DNA from: Candidatus Saccharibacteria bacterium UBA6175
Lineage (GTDB): Bacteria > Patescibacteriota > Saccharimonadia > Saccharimonadales > Saccharimonadaceae
Direction of reading: 5' to 3'
Assembly: GCA_002422915.1 (NCBI GenBank)
Contig: DITV01000004.1
Span: forward strand, 232,827-296,826
Length of the DNA: 64,000 nt
Under the pieces are notes generated by a model, which saw nothing but the letters and a program-made list of their open reading frames with translations, ran no database searches and had not been told where the DNA came from. Of this stretch, positions 15,453 to 25,428 are shown piece after piece. The position numbers and the translations under genes are program-made. The stretch's first letter is position 1, and each line of letters starts with the position of its first letter.

Positions 15453-17018
15453 ATGAAGAAACATTTCTTGAACATGACAATGTTCTTAAAGGTACGCCCT
15501 CGATTTGACTGGGTGTTTGTTGGGTTGCTCTTGACGGCCTTTGTTGGGTTGGCTGCGTGGAATCTGACGGCTGGCTCGATTTGGTTCGACGAGGCCTTTA
15601 GCGCCTATCTTCTGAATTATAATTTTCTCGACATTGCTCGCTATACGGCAACTGACGTCCACCCACCCTTCTACTATTGGTTGTTGAAGCTCTGGACGAT
15701 GGTATTTGGTGAGACTGAAATCGGCCTTCGTTCCATGAGTGTTTTCTTCGGGGTAATTGCAGCCATCTTTGGATATCTGTTTGTTCGTAAGCAGTTTGGC
15801 CGCCGCGCAGCGTTGGTCGCATTAGCTCTGATGATACTTTCCCCGCTCTTCATCCGCTACGGTCAAGAAGCTCGAATGTATACGCTTGCCGCCGCGATTA
15901 TCTTCGCCGCGAGCTACGTCTTGCTATTCGCCGCTGAGACCAAAAAACGTTCAACATGGGTACTGTATGGGGTGCTGGTTTCACTGGGGATGTGGACTCA
16001 TTACTTTACGGCACTGGCGTGGCTGTCACATTGGGCGTGGCGCTACCTTACACTCCGAACACCGCGGCTAAAGGGAAAGAAATTAGCTAAGGCCTTCTTC
16101 GACAAAAACTGGATGACCGCGCATATTGTGGCGGTCGGGCTATTCTTGCCGTGGATTCCAGCGATGCTCGTTCAGCTCGCAATCATTCAAACCCAGGGCT
16201 TTTGGATTGGCCCGGTCGGGCTTGATACGATTGGTACGTACTTCGGCACTATCTTTTATTTCCACCAAAGTTATCAAGTGACTGGCTGGTTTGCGGCTGC
16301 TCTTCTTGTGCTCGGCGTATTTGTTGCGTTCTGGGCGACGCGCATTCTGAAGAAGTCGCCTGCACCTATGAAGAAATCGTACCTTTTGTTGCTTTGCATG
16401 GCGTTTGTGAGCCCGCTCCTTCTTTTCATTGCTTCACTGCCCCCGCTAACGCCTTCATTTGTTGAGCGATACTTACTTCCTGCAGCACTTGGCACCATGA
16501 TGGTCGTTGGTGTGACCCTTGTCATTGCGCTCAGAGGAAAGAAGCTTCGGTATCAGATTGGTGCGTTTGCTATCGTCATCGCTATGCTCGTTTCTGGCAT
16601 AGGAAATATGTACTTTTATAACAACTACAACAAAAATTCAGGGACAGGTATCGAAACACGAACTATCGTGCAAACCGCGATGGAGCGCGCGGCGCCCGGT
16701 GAGCCAATAATTGCTAACTCACCGTGGGTATTTTATGAAGCAATTTTCTACCAGACAGAACGCAACCCCGTCTACTTTATTGATGAACAAGTCGAGTATC
16801 TTTACGGTTCGCTTGACATGTTGAAATACGACGATCGTTACAAAATCACAGACCTTGACGCGTTTGTGAAGGACCATCCAACCGTTTGGTATGTTGGTTA
16901 CAGCGACATTCGGTTGACCGCCCCGCGCGATTCATGGACAAAGATTGATGAGTTTGCCGTGACAAATAAGGTAGACGGCAAGACTGTCTACCGCGGCGCT
17001 CAGTTCCGCACGCAGTAA
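15453..17018 (+). CDS. GT-C membrane glycosyltransferase (ArnT/PMT-like)
   Basis: 521 residues. Start chosen at 15453, 7 bases after TATGAT (leaderless). An ATG at 15441 lies inside the -10. About 11-12 membrane helices. Asp46-Glu47 in SIWFDEAFS is the acidic pair of the first external loop in GT39/GT83 enzymes, and DVHPPFYYWLLKLW is the second conserved motif. Such enzymes use polyprenyl-phosphate sugars to modify proteins or surface glycans outside the membrane. The C-terminal soluble part is about 110 residues. Sugar and acceptor are unknown. Abuts the convergent acyltransferase. Confidence 0.88.
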   Translation: MKKHFLNMTMFLKVRPRFDWVFVGLLLTAFVGLAAWNLTAGSIWFDEAFSAYLLNYNFLDIARYTATDVHPPFYYWLLKLWTMVFGETEIGLRSMSVFFGVIAAIFGYLFVRKQFGRRAALVALALMILSPLFIRYGQEARMYTLAAAIIFAASYVLLFAAETKKRSTWVLYGVLVSLGMWTHYFTALAWLSHWAWRYLTLRTPRLKGKKLAKAFFDKNWMTAHIVAVGLFLPWIPAMLVQLAIIQTQGFWIGPVGLDTIGTYFGTIFYFHQSYQVTGWFAAALLVLGVFVAFWATRILKKSPAPMKKSYLLLLCMAFVSPLLLFIASLPPLTPSFVERYLLPAALGTMMVVGVTLVIALRGKKLRYQIGAFAIVIAMLVSGIGNMYFYNNYNKNSGTGIETRTIVQTAMERAAPGEPIIANSPWVFYEAIFYQTERNPVYFIDEQVEYLYGSLDMLKYDDRYKITDLDAFVKDHPTVWYVGYSDIRLTAPRDSWTKIDEFAVTNKVDGKTVYRGAQFRTQ

Positions 17019-18089
17019 TTATTGCGGGACGACGGCATTGATACGGGGTATCTTCAGGATTCCCCAGGTAATCAGCACGGCTGCCGCGCCTAGCAGTGTA
17101 TTGATGACGAATGAATCGGTGGGTGCGGCCACACTACTAATTGCTATCAGAGCAACACCGTGTACGATGTAAGCCGTTAGTGAGCGGGTGCCGATCGGGA
17201 TAAGCACCCAACCAAGCCATTTTGAAATAAAACGGTGCGACCAAGAGAAGAGGAAAATGAAACCGGTGAACCACACAAAGGCAATCAACGCACGAGGAAG
17301 CGTCATGGTGTCTTTTGGAAAGAGGTCGTTGAGCCCGATAAGTGAGCCAGAAAGTGTGGGGTAAAATGTGGTGAGCACCGAAACGCCAACCGTTCCGACG
17401 GTAGCGCCAACCACGCTGACGGCGTAAGTACGTCGTGCCTGACGTGATTGTCCTTTCCACCACTTGAGCATCGGATCAAGGTAGTACCCAAAGATAGCAG
17501 GAATAAAGAAGAGAAATTGCCACTGGAGCGGCATACTGTCGATGAACCACCCGATAACGAGCAGAATGGTGCTGATGAGTCCTAGTAACCATGCCATATT
17601 GCTGCGCAGTAGCCAAACGGCAATCGGCGCAGCGGCTAGAAACAGTGCGTAGAGCGCAAGGAAGTAGACCCACACAAAGGTGTATTCAAGCGTAACGGCA
17701 TGGACTAGCAGTGACGGCCAATCACCTTGAGCGACTTTAATTCCTGGCGCTCCACCAGGAAGTGGATTGACTGCCCATAGCCAGGCCACATAAGCAACCG
17801 TTCCGATAATCGCCCATAGATAGAGCAGGAGTGCTCTTCCAAGAAGCTTCTTTGATACGTCCCAAAGAGGCAGGTCTTTATTTTTATAGCCCCTCACATA
17901 CCCAACCAGTAAACCGGAGATTGCAACAAAACCTTCAGCGGCGGTCACCCAAAGCTGGGCTTTTCCGGTTACGAACGCAAATGCGCTTGGCCAACGTGAG
18001 AGGTGATCGATGATAATAACGACGATAAAGTAGCCACGAAGATGATCGAGTACTGCAAATCGATTGGCGGGTTTTTTGGGCGAAGGCAT
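17019..18089 (-). CDS. OpgC-like / acyltransferase-3 family membrane protein
   Basis: 356 residues from the ATG at 18087-18089, with TATAAT (minus) ending 6 bases before it. FAVLDHLRGYFIVVIIIDHL at the N-terminus is the conserved His-bearing start of the OpgC/acyltransferase-3 family, followed by about ten membrane helices. These enzymes transfer acyl or succinyl groups to periplasmic or surface glycans. Together with the neighbouring GT-C enzyme it could decorate a surface polysaccharide (inference). Exact donor and acceptor unknown. Confidence 0.82.
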   Translation of the reverse strand: MPSPKKPANRFAVLDHLRGYFIVVIIIDHLSRWPSAFAFVTGKAQLWVTAAEGFVAISGLLVGYVRGYKNKDLPLWDVSKKLLGRALLLYLWAIIGTVAYVAWLWAVNPLPGGAPGIKVAQGDWPSLLVHAVTLEYTFVWVYFLALYALFLAAAPIAVWLLRSNMAWLLGLISTILLVIGWFIDSMPLQWQFLFFIPAIFGYYLDPMLKWWKGQSRQARRTYAVSVVGATVGTVGVSVLTTFYPTLSGSLIGLNDLFPKDTMTLPRALIAFVWFTGFIFLFSWSHRFISKWLGWVLIPIGTRSLTAYIVHGVALIAISSVAAPTDSFVINTLLGAAAVLITWGILKIPRINAVVPQ

Positions 18090-18146
18090 TGCCCTATTAT
18101 ACAAAATAGTTCGATGAGCGCTCGCGTAAAAAGGTATACTAATATT

Positions 18147-18611
18147 ATGAGTACAATCCCTTATTCCGCTCCGCAGTTCACACTACCAAGTACAAATGGT
18201 ACCACCGTTTCACTCTCTCGTCTTCGTGGTAAGTGGGTGATTCTTTACTTTTACCCTAAAGATGACACACCGGGGTGCACGACACAAGCCTGTAGCTTGC
18301 GTGATGCACGAGACACGCTGGCTGAAATGGGTGCAGAGATTATTGGCGTCAGCAAGGACGACGCGTCAAGCCACGAGAAGTTTAAGCAGAAACATTCACT
18401 TAATTTTTCACTTTTGACCGATGCAGAGGGGACGGTTATTAACGAGTATGGTGCATGGGGTAAAAAGATGTATGGCCGAGAAGGCATCTTGCGAAAAACC
18501 TTTATCATCAACCCCGAAGGGATGGTAGTGAAGGTATACGGAAGAGCAACACCGCTTGGGCACGGTGAAGCAGTCATCGCTGATTTAAAGGCCCTTCAAT
18601 CAGGTAGTTAG
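18147..18611 (+). CDS. bcp: peroxiredoxin (Bcp/PrxQ type)
   Basis: 154 residues. Start set at 18147: TATACT ends 6 bases before this ATG, and the family begins here (YSAPQFTLPSTNGTTVSLS). The longer frame back to 18003 runs antisense through the divergent gene. YFYPKDDTPGCTTQACSLRD holds the peroxidatic Cys and the resolving Cys five residues on, typical of PrxQ. It is a thiol peroxidase reducing H2O2 and organic hydroperoxides. Its stop overlaps the tilS GTG start by one base. Confidence 0.95.
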   Translation: MSTIPYSAPQFTLPSTNGTTVSLSRLRGKWVILYFYPKDDTPGCTTQACSLRDARDTLAEMGAEIIGVSKDDASSHEKFKQKHSLNFSLLTDAEGTVINEYGAWGKKMYGREGILRKTFIINPEGMVVKVYGRATPLGHGEAVIADLKALQSGS

Positions 18612-19441
18612 TGGCTCGATTTGTCGTTGCGGTGAGTGGAGGGGTCGATTCGGTCGCCCTGCTTGATATGATGGCTCGCCGTGGTCAGGACGATATTATC
18701 GTTGCACATGTCGATCACGGCATCAGGCCTGAATCGTTTGACGACGCTCGATTTGTTGAGGCACTTGCTCGAACCTATCGCGTCCTCTTTGAAAGTATCC
18801 GCTACGAACTTGGGCCAGGAGCAAGCGAGGATGTTGCGCGTCGTGCACGCTACGATTTTTTGCGTCGCCTTGCCCAGAAGTACCAAGCCACGATAGTCAC
18901 CGCTCATCACGCTGATGATGTCGTTGAATCGGTCGCCATCCACTTATTAAGAGGGACTGGGTGGCGGGGGCTTGCGACGCACGACAGCGATATTACCCGA
19001 CCACTTCTGGGCATTGATAAAGACAGACTGATTGCGTATGCAACGCGCCGTAAATTAGCGTGGCGAGAAGATGCCTCGAACCAGTCGGATGTTTATTTGC
19101 GCAATCGGATTCGTCGGCACGTAGCGAAGCTACCAAAAGAGCGCAAAGACGAAGTATTGGCGCTGAGGCGTAGACAGCTTGCTTACAAGAAAGCAATCGA
19201 CGAGGAAGTACGTGCCGTAATAGGAAAGGGGCCAGAGTATAGTCGCTACTTCTTCACCCACATTCCAAGCTCGGTTGCACAAGAGTGTCTCCGCACTATT
19301 ACCGAAGCTCGGTTAACAAGACCGCAGCGAGACCGCCTGCTTCATGCTATTAAAACAGCCGCACCGGGAACTCGTTTCGAGGCTGGATCGGGGGTAACGG
19401 CCCAATTCACTACTCGTCAATTCTCTGTTGCACTGCTATAA
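18611..19441 (+). CDS. tilS: TilS tRNA(Ile)-lysidine synthetase, short form
   Basis: 276 residues with GTG start, overlapping the peroxiredoxin stop by one base. PP-loop VAVSGGVDSVALLDM, the HVDHG and TAHHADDVVE motifs, and a Cys-free Asn-rich segment (DASNQSDVYLRNRIRR) are all TilS marks. It converts C34 of tRNA-Ile(CAU) to lysidine so that it reads AUA. Typical TilS is over 400 residues. The C-terminal tRNA-binding domains are largely missing, which matches the general shortening of proteins in this genome. Confidence 0.93.
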   Translation: MARFVVAVSGGVDSVALLDMMARRGQDDIIVAHVDHGIRPESFDDARFVEALARTYRVLFESIRYELGPGASEDVARRARYDFLRRLAQKYQATIVTAHHADDVVESVAIHLLRGTGWRGLATHDSDITRPLLGIDKDRLIAYATRRKLAWREDASNQSDVYLRNRIRRHVAKLPKERKDEVLALRRRQLAYKKAIDEEVRAVIGKGPEYSRYFFTHIPSSVAQECLRTITEARLTRPQRDRLLHAIKTAAPGTRFEAGSGVTAQFTTRQFSVALL

Positions 19442-19486
19442 TTAAGAGAAGAAATACACCCTATATCCTGAAAGGAATCCTTAGTT

Positions 19487-21349
19487 ATGGCGAGAAAGCC
19501 TTCTGTTACCCCAAAGAAACCTAACTCTATCCTTCGTATTACGCTTTTTTGGGCGATCCTCGTGTTTGGTACCCTCGCCGTCTTTGCGCTGACGTCATCA
19601 ACGCAAAACCTTGAAGACGTCCCGCTTTCGACAGTGATCGAACGAGCCAATAAGGGCGAGATTACAAAGATTGAAGTTGAAGGCAACAACCTCATTATTA
19701 CTCCTGAGGGCAGTGACACACCGACGCAGAAGTCAGTCAAGGATCCCTCCGGAAGCTTGAACGATCAAGGCTTGAATGCCGACTCTGGCACGCTCGTCAC
19801 CATTAAGCCTGCTCAAAATAATGACGTGCTGTGGAATCTTGCGATCATCCTGATCCCAACAATTATTATTATCGCCTTCTTCATGTACATGATGCGCCAA
19901 GCGCAAGGACAGAACAACCAAGCGCTCGGCTTTGGTAAGTCGAAAGCTAAATTGTATGGCGAAGATAAAAAGAAAGTCACCTTCGAAGACATCGCCGGTA
20001 ACGAATCGGCGAAACAAGACCTTGAAGAAGTGGTCGATTTCCTAAAGAATCCGAAGAAGTATGAAAACCTGGGTGCCAAAATTCCAAAGGGTGTGCTGCT
20101 CGTGGGTAACCCTGGTACCGGTAAGACAATGCTTGCTCGTGCAGTTGCCGGTGAAGCAAACGTTCCATTCTTCAGCATTAGCGGTTCAGAATTCGTGGAA
20201 ATGTTTGTGGGAGTTGGTGCCTCGCGTGTTCGTGATTTGTTTGCGAAGGCAAAGAAAAATGCGCCCGCCATCATCTTTATCGATGAAATTGATGCCGTTG
20301 GGCGACGACGCGGTAGTGGTATGGGCGGTGGACACGACGAGCGTGAACAAACTCTCAACCAAATCTTGGTAGAAATGGATGGCTTTGAAACCGGCACAAC
20401 TGTGATCGTCCTTGCGGCAACGAACCGTGCGGATGTCCTTGATCCTGCTTTGCTGCGCCCAGGTCGTTTCGACCGCCGGACAAACATCACGCTTCCTGAG
20501 CGAAAAGACCGGGAAGCAATTTTGAAGGTTCACTTCAAGAACAAGCCAACCGACGACACGGTAAACCTTGATAAGCTGGCGGCAAAAACTGCTGGATCGT
20601 CAGGTGCGGATCTCGCGAACATTGCCAACGAAGCGGCAATCGTTGCGGCTCGTCGTAACTCAAAGAAAATTAGCAACGCTGATTTAACTGAAGCGTTCGA
20701 GAAGGTAGCGATTGGCCCAGAGCGGAAGAGTAAGGTAATGAGCCAAAAAGACAAAGAGCTCACTGCGTACCACGAAGCTGGCCACGCGCTGGTTGGCCAC
20801 GTGCTTCCCGACAGTGACCCAGTTCACAAAGTGACTATTATTCCGCGCGGTGGCACTGGTGGTGTGACATGGTTCCTTCCTCCTGAAGACACCGCCTACA
20901 CAAATGTGTATGAGTTTAAAGACATTTTAGCTCGAGCACTCGGTGGCCGTATTGCTGAAAAACTCGTGATGGGTGAAGACGGTATCACGACCGGCGCTGG
21001 CTCTGACCTGCGCAAAGCGACAGAAATTGCACGCGACATGGTGCGCGAACAAGGTATGGGCACAAAGCTTCGTGATCAGGTGTTCCATGAGGACAACGGC
21101 GGTATGGTCTTTGATAGGATGACACACGAACGCCCGTATAGCGACGACACTGCTAAGCGAATTGACGAAGAAGTTGCTGCGCTCATTAAAGAAGCGGCGT
21201 ATCGGGCTGAAGTTGTTTTGAAGACAAACATGAAGAGTCTGAAAAAGTTGGCCGATGCCTTGTTGGAAGAAGAGACGCTTGAAGAAGAGGCTGTCGTGAA
21301 GATCCTGAAGGATGCAACACTTCCGAAGGAGGCCAAGCTTTACTCGTAA
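19487..21349 (+). CDS. ftsH: FtsH ATP-dependent zinc metalloprotease
   Basis: 620 residues, normal length. A membrane helix at about 16-36, an extracytoplasmic domain, and a second helix at about 118-138 lead into the AAA domain with Walker A GNPGTGKT (about 207-214), Walker [12 protein letters not shown] and SRH (RPGRFDR). The protease domain has HEAGH at about 429 and the downstream Asp ligand region. It degrades membrane and short-lived cytosolic proteins. TATAAT at 19436-19441 and SD AAGGAA give this gene an ordinary leader of about 40 bases, unlike most neighbours. Confidence 0.98.
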   Translation: MARKPSVTPKKPNSILRITLFWAILVFGTLAVFALTSSTQNLEDVPLSTVIERANKGEITKIEVEGNNLIITPEGSDTPTQKSVKDPSGSLNDQGLNADSGTLVTIKPAQNNDVLWNLAIILIPTIIIIAFFMYMMRQAQGQNNQALGFGKSKAKLYGEDKKKVTFEDIAGNESAKQDLEEVVDFLKNPKKYENLGAKIPKGVLLVGNPGTGKTMLARAVAGEANVPFFSISGSEFVEMFVGVGASRVRDLFAKAKKNAPAIIFIDEIDAVGRRRGSGMGGGHDEREQTLNQILVEMDGFETGTTVIVLAATNRADVLDPALLRPGRFDRRTNITLPERKDREAILKVHFKNKPTDDTVNLDKLAAKTAGSSGADLANIANEAAIVAARRNSKKISNADLTEAFEKVAIGPERKSKVMSQKDKELTAYHEAGHALVGHVLPDSDPVHKVTIIPRGGTGGVTWFLPPEDTAYTNVYEFKDILARALGGRIAEKLVMGEDGITTGAGSDLRKATEIARDMVREQGMGTKLRDQVFHEDNGGMVFDRMTHERPYSDDTAKRIDEEVAALIKEAAYRAEVVLKTNMKSLKKLADALLEEETLEEEAVVKILKDATLPKEAKLYS

Positions 21350-21367
21350 CGCCGGCTTTTGACGCCA

Positions 21368-23017
21368 ATGATAAATGTTCGCAAGACTCTCTCACAGCTC
21401 AACAAGCGATTGCCGCTCAAACTAGCGGCAACGCTTTTAGCTGGTTCGACCCTGCTCGCGAGCTTACTCGGCATCTTCCGCGATCGTTTGTTTAACAGCC
21501 TGTATCTTGACACCTATCCGACCGGAGCCGATGCCTATACAGTTGCGTTTACGATCCCTGAGTTCATGTTCTTTGTGCTAGTCTCTGGTGCACTGAGCGT
21601 CACATTCATTCCTGTGTTTAACCAGCGTCTTGCGGCGGGCAACAAGAAATCGGCATGGGAGCTGACGACAAGCCTGGTGAATCTTTTGGCGATTGCGACG
21701 CTTGTGGCGAGTATAGTGATTATTATATTTGCTGACCCACTGGTGCGTTATGTGGTTGGTCCGGGGCTCGATGAGTCGAGCCGTGCATTGGCGGTGAGTA
21801 TGATGCAGGTCATTGCCGTTAACCCATTCTTGTTTGCGATTGCTGCCGTGATTGCCAGCGTTCAACAAGCGGTTGGTCGCTTTGCCTTCTTTGCACTTGC
21901 TCCGGCACTTTATAACATCGGTATCATTATCGGTATCTTGTTCTTTACTGGCGGCATCAACATCTTCGGGGTACAGGTGTTTGAAGGCGGCATCATGGGT
22001 GTCGCGCTTGGTGTGGTACTTGGCTCAATCTTACAGCTTGTTGTTAGCACCTTCGGCTTGATTGGACTCGGATTCGATTATCAGTTTAAGATTTTCTGGA
22101 AGAACAAAGGCTTCAGGCAAGTGCTCCGCTTGCTTCCTCCGCGATCACTCGACCAAGGAATGGATTATGTGAATAGCTTGGTTGAAACCAACCTTGCGTC
22201 GCGTATGGTGGCCGGAAGCGTTCGTGCCTATCAACAGGTTCAGTCGCTGTCATTTATGCCGGTGAACCTTATTGGGGTCGCAATTAGTACCGCTGCATTC
22301 CCAAAAATGACTGAACGCATGGGGCAGGGAAGGCCCGACCTATTTCGTAAAGAACTTCAGGTTGTGCTGCGAGTTATTATTTGGCTCGCGCTGCCGGTCA
22401 CCGTTGTGGCCTTCTTCGCTCGTGGCTACATTATTAACTTCATCTACAACGGCGGTGACCCATACATGGCAAGTATTCTTGCAGTGCTTGCACTGTCGAT
22501 CCTCTTCCGCTCAGTCTACTTTATTGCCGCCCGGAGCTTTTATGCGCAACAAGACACAAAGACGCCCCTCTACATCTCGTTCTTCACCATCGGACTTAAT
22601 ATCAGTCTTGCTGTACTCTTTACGATGTCATTTGGATGGGGAGTCCAGGGGCTTGCACTTGCTGCGGTGATTGTTTCAGTGGTTGAGGTTGCTATTCTGT
22701 TTTACATCATGGCGCAACGCATCAAGGGGTTGTTTGATGCTTCGTTCCTGAGTGCAATTGGCCGGATGCTCAGCGCCGCCGGTTTTGTCTCCCTCATCAC
22801 CTATGGTATGGTAACGTGGTTACCATTGAACGCAGCCGACCAAAGCTTCTTTGCAAGTTTCCCTAAATTTGCTTTAATTACCCTCGTGAGCCTTGGCTCG
22901 TATGTATTGATTAGTTACCTGTTTAGGCTAAAAGAAGCCACCCCGATAATCGAGCGAATCCTAAAGATTCTGTTTAAACGACCGAAAGTAGACCATGAAC
23001 CAAGATCACATTCGTAA
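21368..23017 (+). CDS. murJ: MurJ lipid II flippase (MviN family)
   Basis: 549 residues from the ATG at 21368; a TTG at 21359 would add three residues. About 14 membrane helices. FRDRLFNSLYL and the early Gly/Arg-rich segment, with the QQDTKTPLYIS motif near helix 11, are typical MOP-superfamily MurJ. It moves lipid II across the membrane for peptidoglycan synthesis. Starts 18 bases after ftsH, and its last 23 bases overlap lepA in another frame. Confidence 0.94.
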   Translation: MINVRKTLSQLNKRLPLKLAATLLAGSTLLASLLGIFRDRLFNSLYLDTYPTGADAYTVAFTIPEFMFFVLVSGALSVTFIPVFNQRLAAGNKKSAWELTTSLVNLLAIATLVASIVIIIFADPLVRYVVGPGLDESSRALAVSMMQVIAVNPFLFAIAAVIASVQQAVGRFAFFALAPALYNIGIIIGILFFTGGINIFGVQVFEGGIMGVALGVVLGSILQLVVSTFGLIGLGFDYQFKIFWKNKGFRQVLRLLPPRSLDQGMDYVNSLVETNLASRMVAGSVRAYQQVQSLSFMPVNLIGVAISTAAFPKMTERMGQGRPDLFRKELQVVLRVIIWLALPVTVVAFFARGYIINFIYNGGDPYMASILAVLALSILFRSVYFIAARSFYAQQDTKTPLYISFFTIGLNISLAVLFTMSFGWGVQGLALAAVIVSVVEVAILFYIMAQRIKGLFDASFLSAIGRMLSAAGFVSLITYGMVTWLPLNAADQSFFASFPKFALITLVSLGSYVLISYLFRLKEATPIIERILKILFKRPKVDHEPRSHS

Positions 23018-24773
23018 TTTCTGTATTATTGCCCACATCGACCACGGAAAGTCGACACTTGCTGACCGTATGCTCGAGCTAACGGGGACGGTGCAAAAAC
23101 GTGACATGAAATCGCAGCTGCTTGACAGCATGGATTTAGAGCGTGAGAAGGGGATTACGATTAAGCTGGCACCGGTTCGCATGAACTACAAAGGCCATGA
23201 ACTCAACCTCATTGACACACCTGGTCACGTCGACTTTAGCTATGAAGTCTCGCGAAGCCTCCAGGCCTGCGAAGGCGCAATCTTGGTGGTTGATGCCAGT
23301 CAGGGCATTCAAGCTCAAACGCTTGCAAATGTCTATCTGGCGTTGGCTGCAGACCTGACGATCGTTCCCGTATTGAATAAAATCGATCTTCCAGCCGCCG
23401 ATGTGCCGAAAGTAAGTGCCGAAATTATAAATCTGCTTGGTTGCAGTGAAGAAGATATCCTCAAGATTAGTGCGAAGACAGGTGAAGGGGTGACCGAAGT
23501 CCTCGATGCCGTTGTTGAGCGAATTGCCGCTCCGCAGGGGAGCGATAGCGACCCAACTCGTGCCCTTATTTTCGACAGCTATTTCGATGATTATCGGGGA
23601 GTGATTCTTTATGTCCGCACGGTTGATGGCAGCATTAAGAAAGGCGACACGATCGATATGATGGCCACCGGTGCATCTGGCATAGCCCTCGAAGTCGGTT
23701 CACTCAGTCCCGCCATGACACCGCGCGATGCACTATCGACTGGAGAAATTGGCTACATCGTCACTAACCTTCGGACGACGCGTGATGCTCGGGTTGGTGA
23801 TACGGTTACCGTTCGACGGGCCCCAGCAACAGATATGCTCCCCGGCTACAAACTCGTCAAGCCATTTGTATATGCCGGTTTCTTCCCCGTGAGCAATGAT
23901 GATTATCAAGATCTGAAGGATGCGGTCGAAAAACTCAGCCTCAGTGACTCTGCACTCCAATTCGAACCCGAAAACTCACCGGTGCTTGGCTTCGGTGTCC
24001 GTATTGGCTTTCTTGGCCTACTTCACCTCGACATTATCCGTGAGCGACTGGAGCGTGAGTACGACCTTGACCTCGTAATCACCAACCCTTCAACCGACTA
24101 CCAAGTCACTCTCAGTTCTGGCGAAGAACTCGACATTAAAAGTGCCAGTCGACTGCCTGACGTTAGTAAAGTTGAGTCGATTAAGGAACCATGGATTAAA
24201 GGTGAGATTGTTGTGCCATCAAATTACATTGGTGGGGTGATTCAGCTGATTGTCTCGAAGCGAGGCGTCCAAAAGAACCTCAGCTATATAGACGAGCGTG
24301 CACTGATTAGTTTTGAAGCACCACTCGCAAATCTCTTGACCGATTTCTACGATCAACTCAAATCAATCACCAGTGGCTACGGCTCGTTTAACTACGAACT
24401 CGATGACTATCGTGAAGAAGATTTGGTGAGAATCGACTTTTATGTTGCCGGAGAAATGATTGACGCACTGAGTGTGATGGCTCACCGTTCAGAATCGCAA
24501 AGCCTTGGCCGCGAAATGGTGAAGAAGCTAAAGGACGTGATTCCTCGGCAGAACTTCCAGGTCGCCCTGCAGGCAGCCATTGGAGGACGCTTTATTGCTC
24601 GTGAAGATTTGAGTGCGTACCGCAAAGATGTCACGACTGGTCTGTATGGCGGAGACGTGTCTCGAAAAAAGAAGGTGCTTGCTAAGCAAGCTAAAGGTAA
24701 AAAGCGCATGAAGCGCTTTGGAAAAGTCGACATCCCTTCTGAAGCCTTTATGGTGATGTTGAAGCGCGACTAA
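22995..24773 (+). CDS. lepA: LepA / elongation factor 4
   Basis: 592 residues, normal length. G motifs: AHIDHGKSTLADR (G1), IDTPGHVDF (G3), NKIDLPAA (G4). EF-G-like domains III and V follow, then the LepA-specific C-terminal domain (KAKGKKRMKRFGKVDIPSEAF). It is a ribosome-associated GTPase with a back-translocation/assembly role. It starts inside the end of murJ (23-base overlap), so is co-transcribed and probably coupled. Confidence 0.97.
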   Translation: MNQDHIRNFCIIAHIDHGKSTLADRMLELTGTVQKRDMKSQLLDSMDLEREKGITIKLAPVRMNYKGHELNLIDTPGHVDFSYEVSRSLQACEGAILVVDASQGIQAQTLANVYLALAADLTIVPVLNKIDLPAADVPKVSAEIINLLGCSEEDILKISAKTGEGVTEVLDAVVERIAAPQGSDSDPTRALIFDSYFDDYRGVILYVRTVDGSIKKGDTIDMMATGASGIALEVGSLSPAMTPRDALSTGEIGYIVTNLRTTRDARVGDTVTVRRAPATDMLPGYKLVKPFVYAGFFPVSNDDYQDLKDAVEKLSLSDSALQFEPENSPVLGFGVRIGFLGLLHLDIIRERLEREYDLDLVITNPSTDYQVTLSSGEELDIKSASRLPDVSKVESIKEPWIKGEIVVPSNYIGGVIQLIVSKRGVQKNLSYIDERALISFEAPLANLLTDFYDQLKSITSGYGSFNYELDDYREEDLVRIDFYVAGEMIDALSVMAHRSESQSLGREMVKKLKDVIPRQNFQVALQAAIGGRFIAREDLSAYRKDVTTGLYGGDVSRKKKVLAKQAKGKKRMKRFGKVDIPSEAFMVMLKRD

Positions 24774-24790
24774 GGTATACTTGTTGAAAT

Positions 24791-25372
24791 ATGCGAGTGC
24801 CACCAATCTATCGAAAAACGATCATCACAATTGCCGGCCGTCCGGGCAGCGGCAAATCGACGACCGCTAAAGCCGTTGCTCAAAAGCTTGGCTATGAGCA
24901 TTTTTCATCGGGTGACCTTTTCCGTGAAATGGTTCACTCGCTTGGATTGGATCTTGCGTCAGGCAGTCTTCATGCTGAGCAAAATAGTCAAATTGATCTT
25001 GCCGTTGATCAAAAGCTCAGGGATATTGGTGAATCATCCGAGAAGTTGGTGATTGATTCCCGCATGGCGTGGCACTGGATGCCGCAATCATTCCGAGTGT
25101 TCCTTGATCTTGACAGTGCGGTAGCGGCGAAGCGAATCATTAATGAAATGGACGAAGAACGACGACGAGTCGAGAAGATTGGCGAAGATGCATCGCACTA
25201 TGCGACGCAACTCGATGAACGACTGGCCAGTGAGGCACGGCGCTACGCCACGCTCTATGGGGTGAACCCCTATGTTCGCGATCATTACGATCTTGTTATC
25301 AATACGGAACACGTTAGTCCCAACGAGGCTGCCGAGCAAGTTGTTGCTGCGTTCAAGCGCTGGATAGCGTAG
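24791..25372 (+). CDS. cytidylate-kinase-like P-loop kinase
   Basis: 193 residues. Walker A IAGRPGSGKSTTAKAVA, then HFSSGDLFREM and LVIDSRMAWHWMP, the layout of the short archaeal-type CMP kinase (AAA_18/Cytidylate_kin_2). Probable role: phosphorylation of CMP/dCMP. TATACT at 24776-24781, 9 bases before the ATG and overlapping the end of lepA, gives a near-leaderless start. A related role on another nucleotide cannot be excluded. Confidence 0.8.
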   Translation: MRVPPIYRKTIITIAGRPGSGKSTTAKAVAQKLGYEHFSSGDLFREMVHSLGLDLASGSLHAEQNSQIDLAVDQKLRDIGESSEKLVIDSRMAWHWMPQSFRVFLDLDSAVAAKRIINEMDEERRRVEKIGEDASHYATQLDERLASEARRYATLYGVNPYVRDHYDLVINTEHVSPNEAAEQVVAAFKRWIA

Positions 25373-25382
25373 TGCGGTATAA

Positions 25383-25409
25383 CTAGCACTCATTGACACC
25401 GAGTGCCAA
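25383..25409. promoter_or_regulatory. CIRCE operator and leaderless promoter of hrcA-grpE
   Basis: CTAGCACTC - 9 bases - GAGTGCCAA, a CIRCE with one position off the consensus in each arm. Its spacer holds TTGACA (-35, 25393-25398). TAAAAT at 25417-25422 is the -10, 6 bases before the hrcA ATG. HrcA bound here would cover the -35, giving autoregulation. Confidence 0.92.
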
Positions 25410-25428
25410 ATCACGCTAAAATACTACT

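Noticed and set aside
18003..18146. N-terminal extension of the peroxiredoxin
   Set aside because: It would read antisense through the divergent acyltransferase gene and past a -10 box 6 bases from the family's normal start.
19813..20490. 225-codon open frame antisense to ftsH
   Set aside because: It overlaps the conserved AAA core of ftsH entirely; the product is Ser/Pro/Arg-rich shadow sequence.
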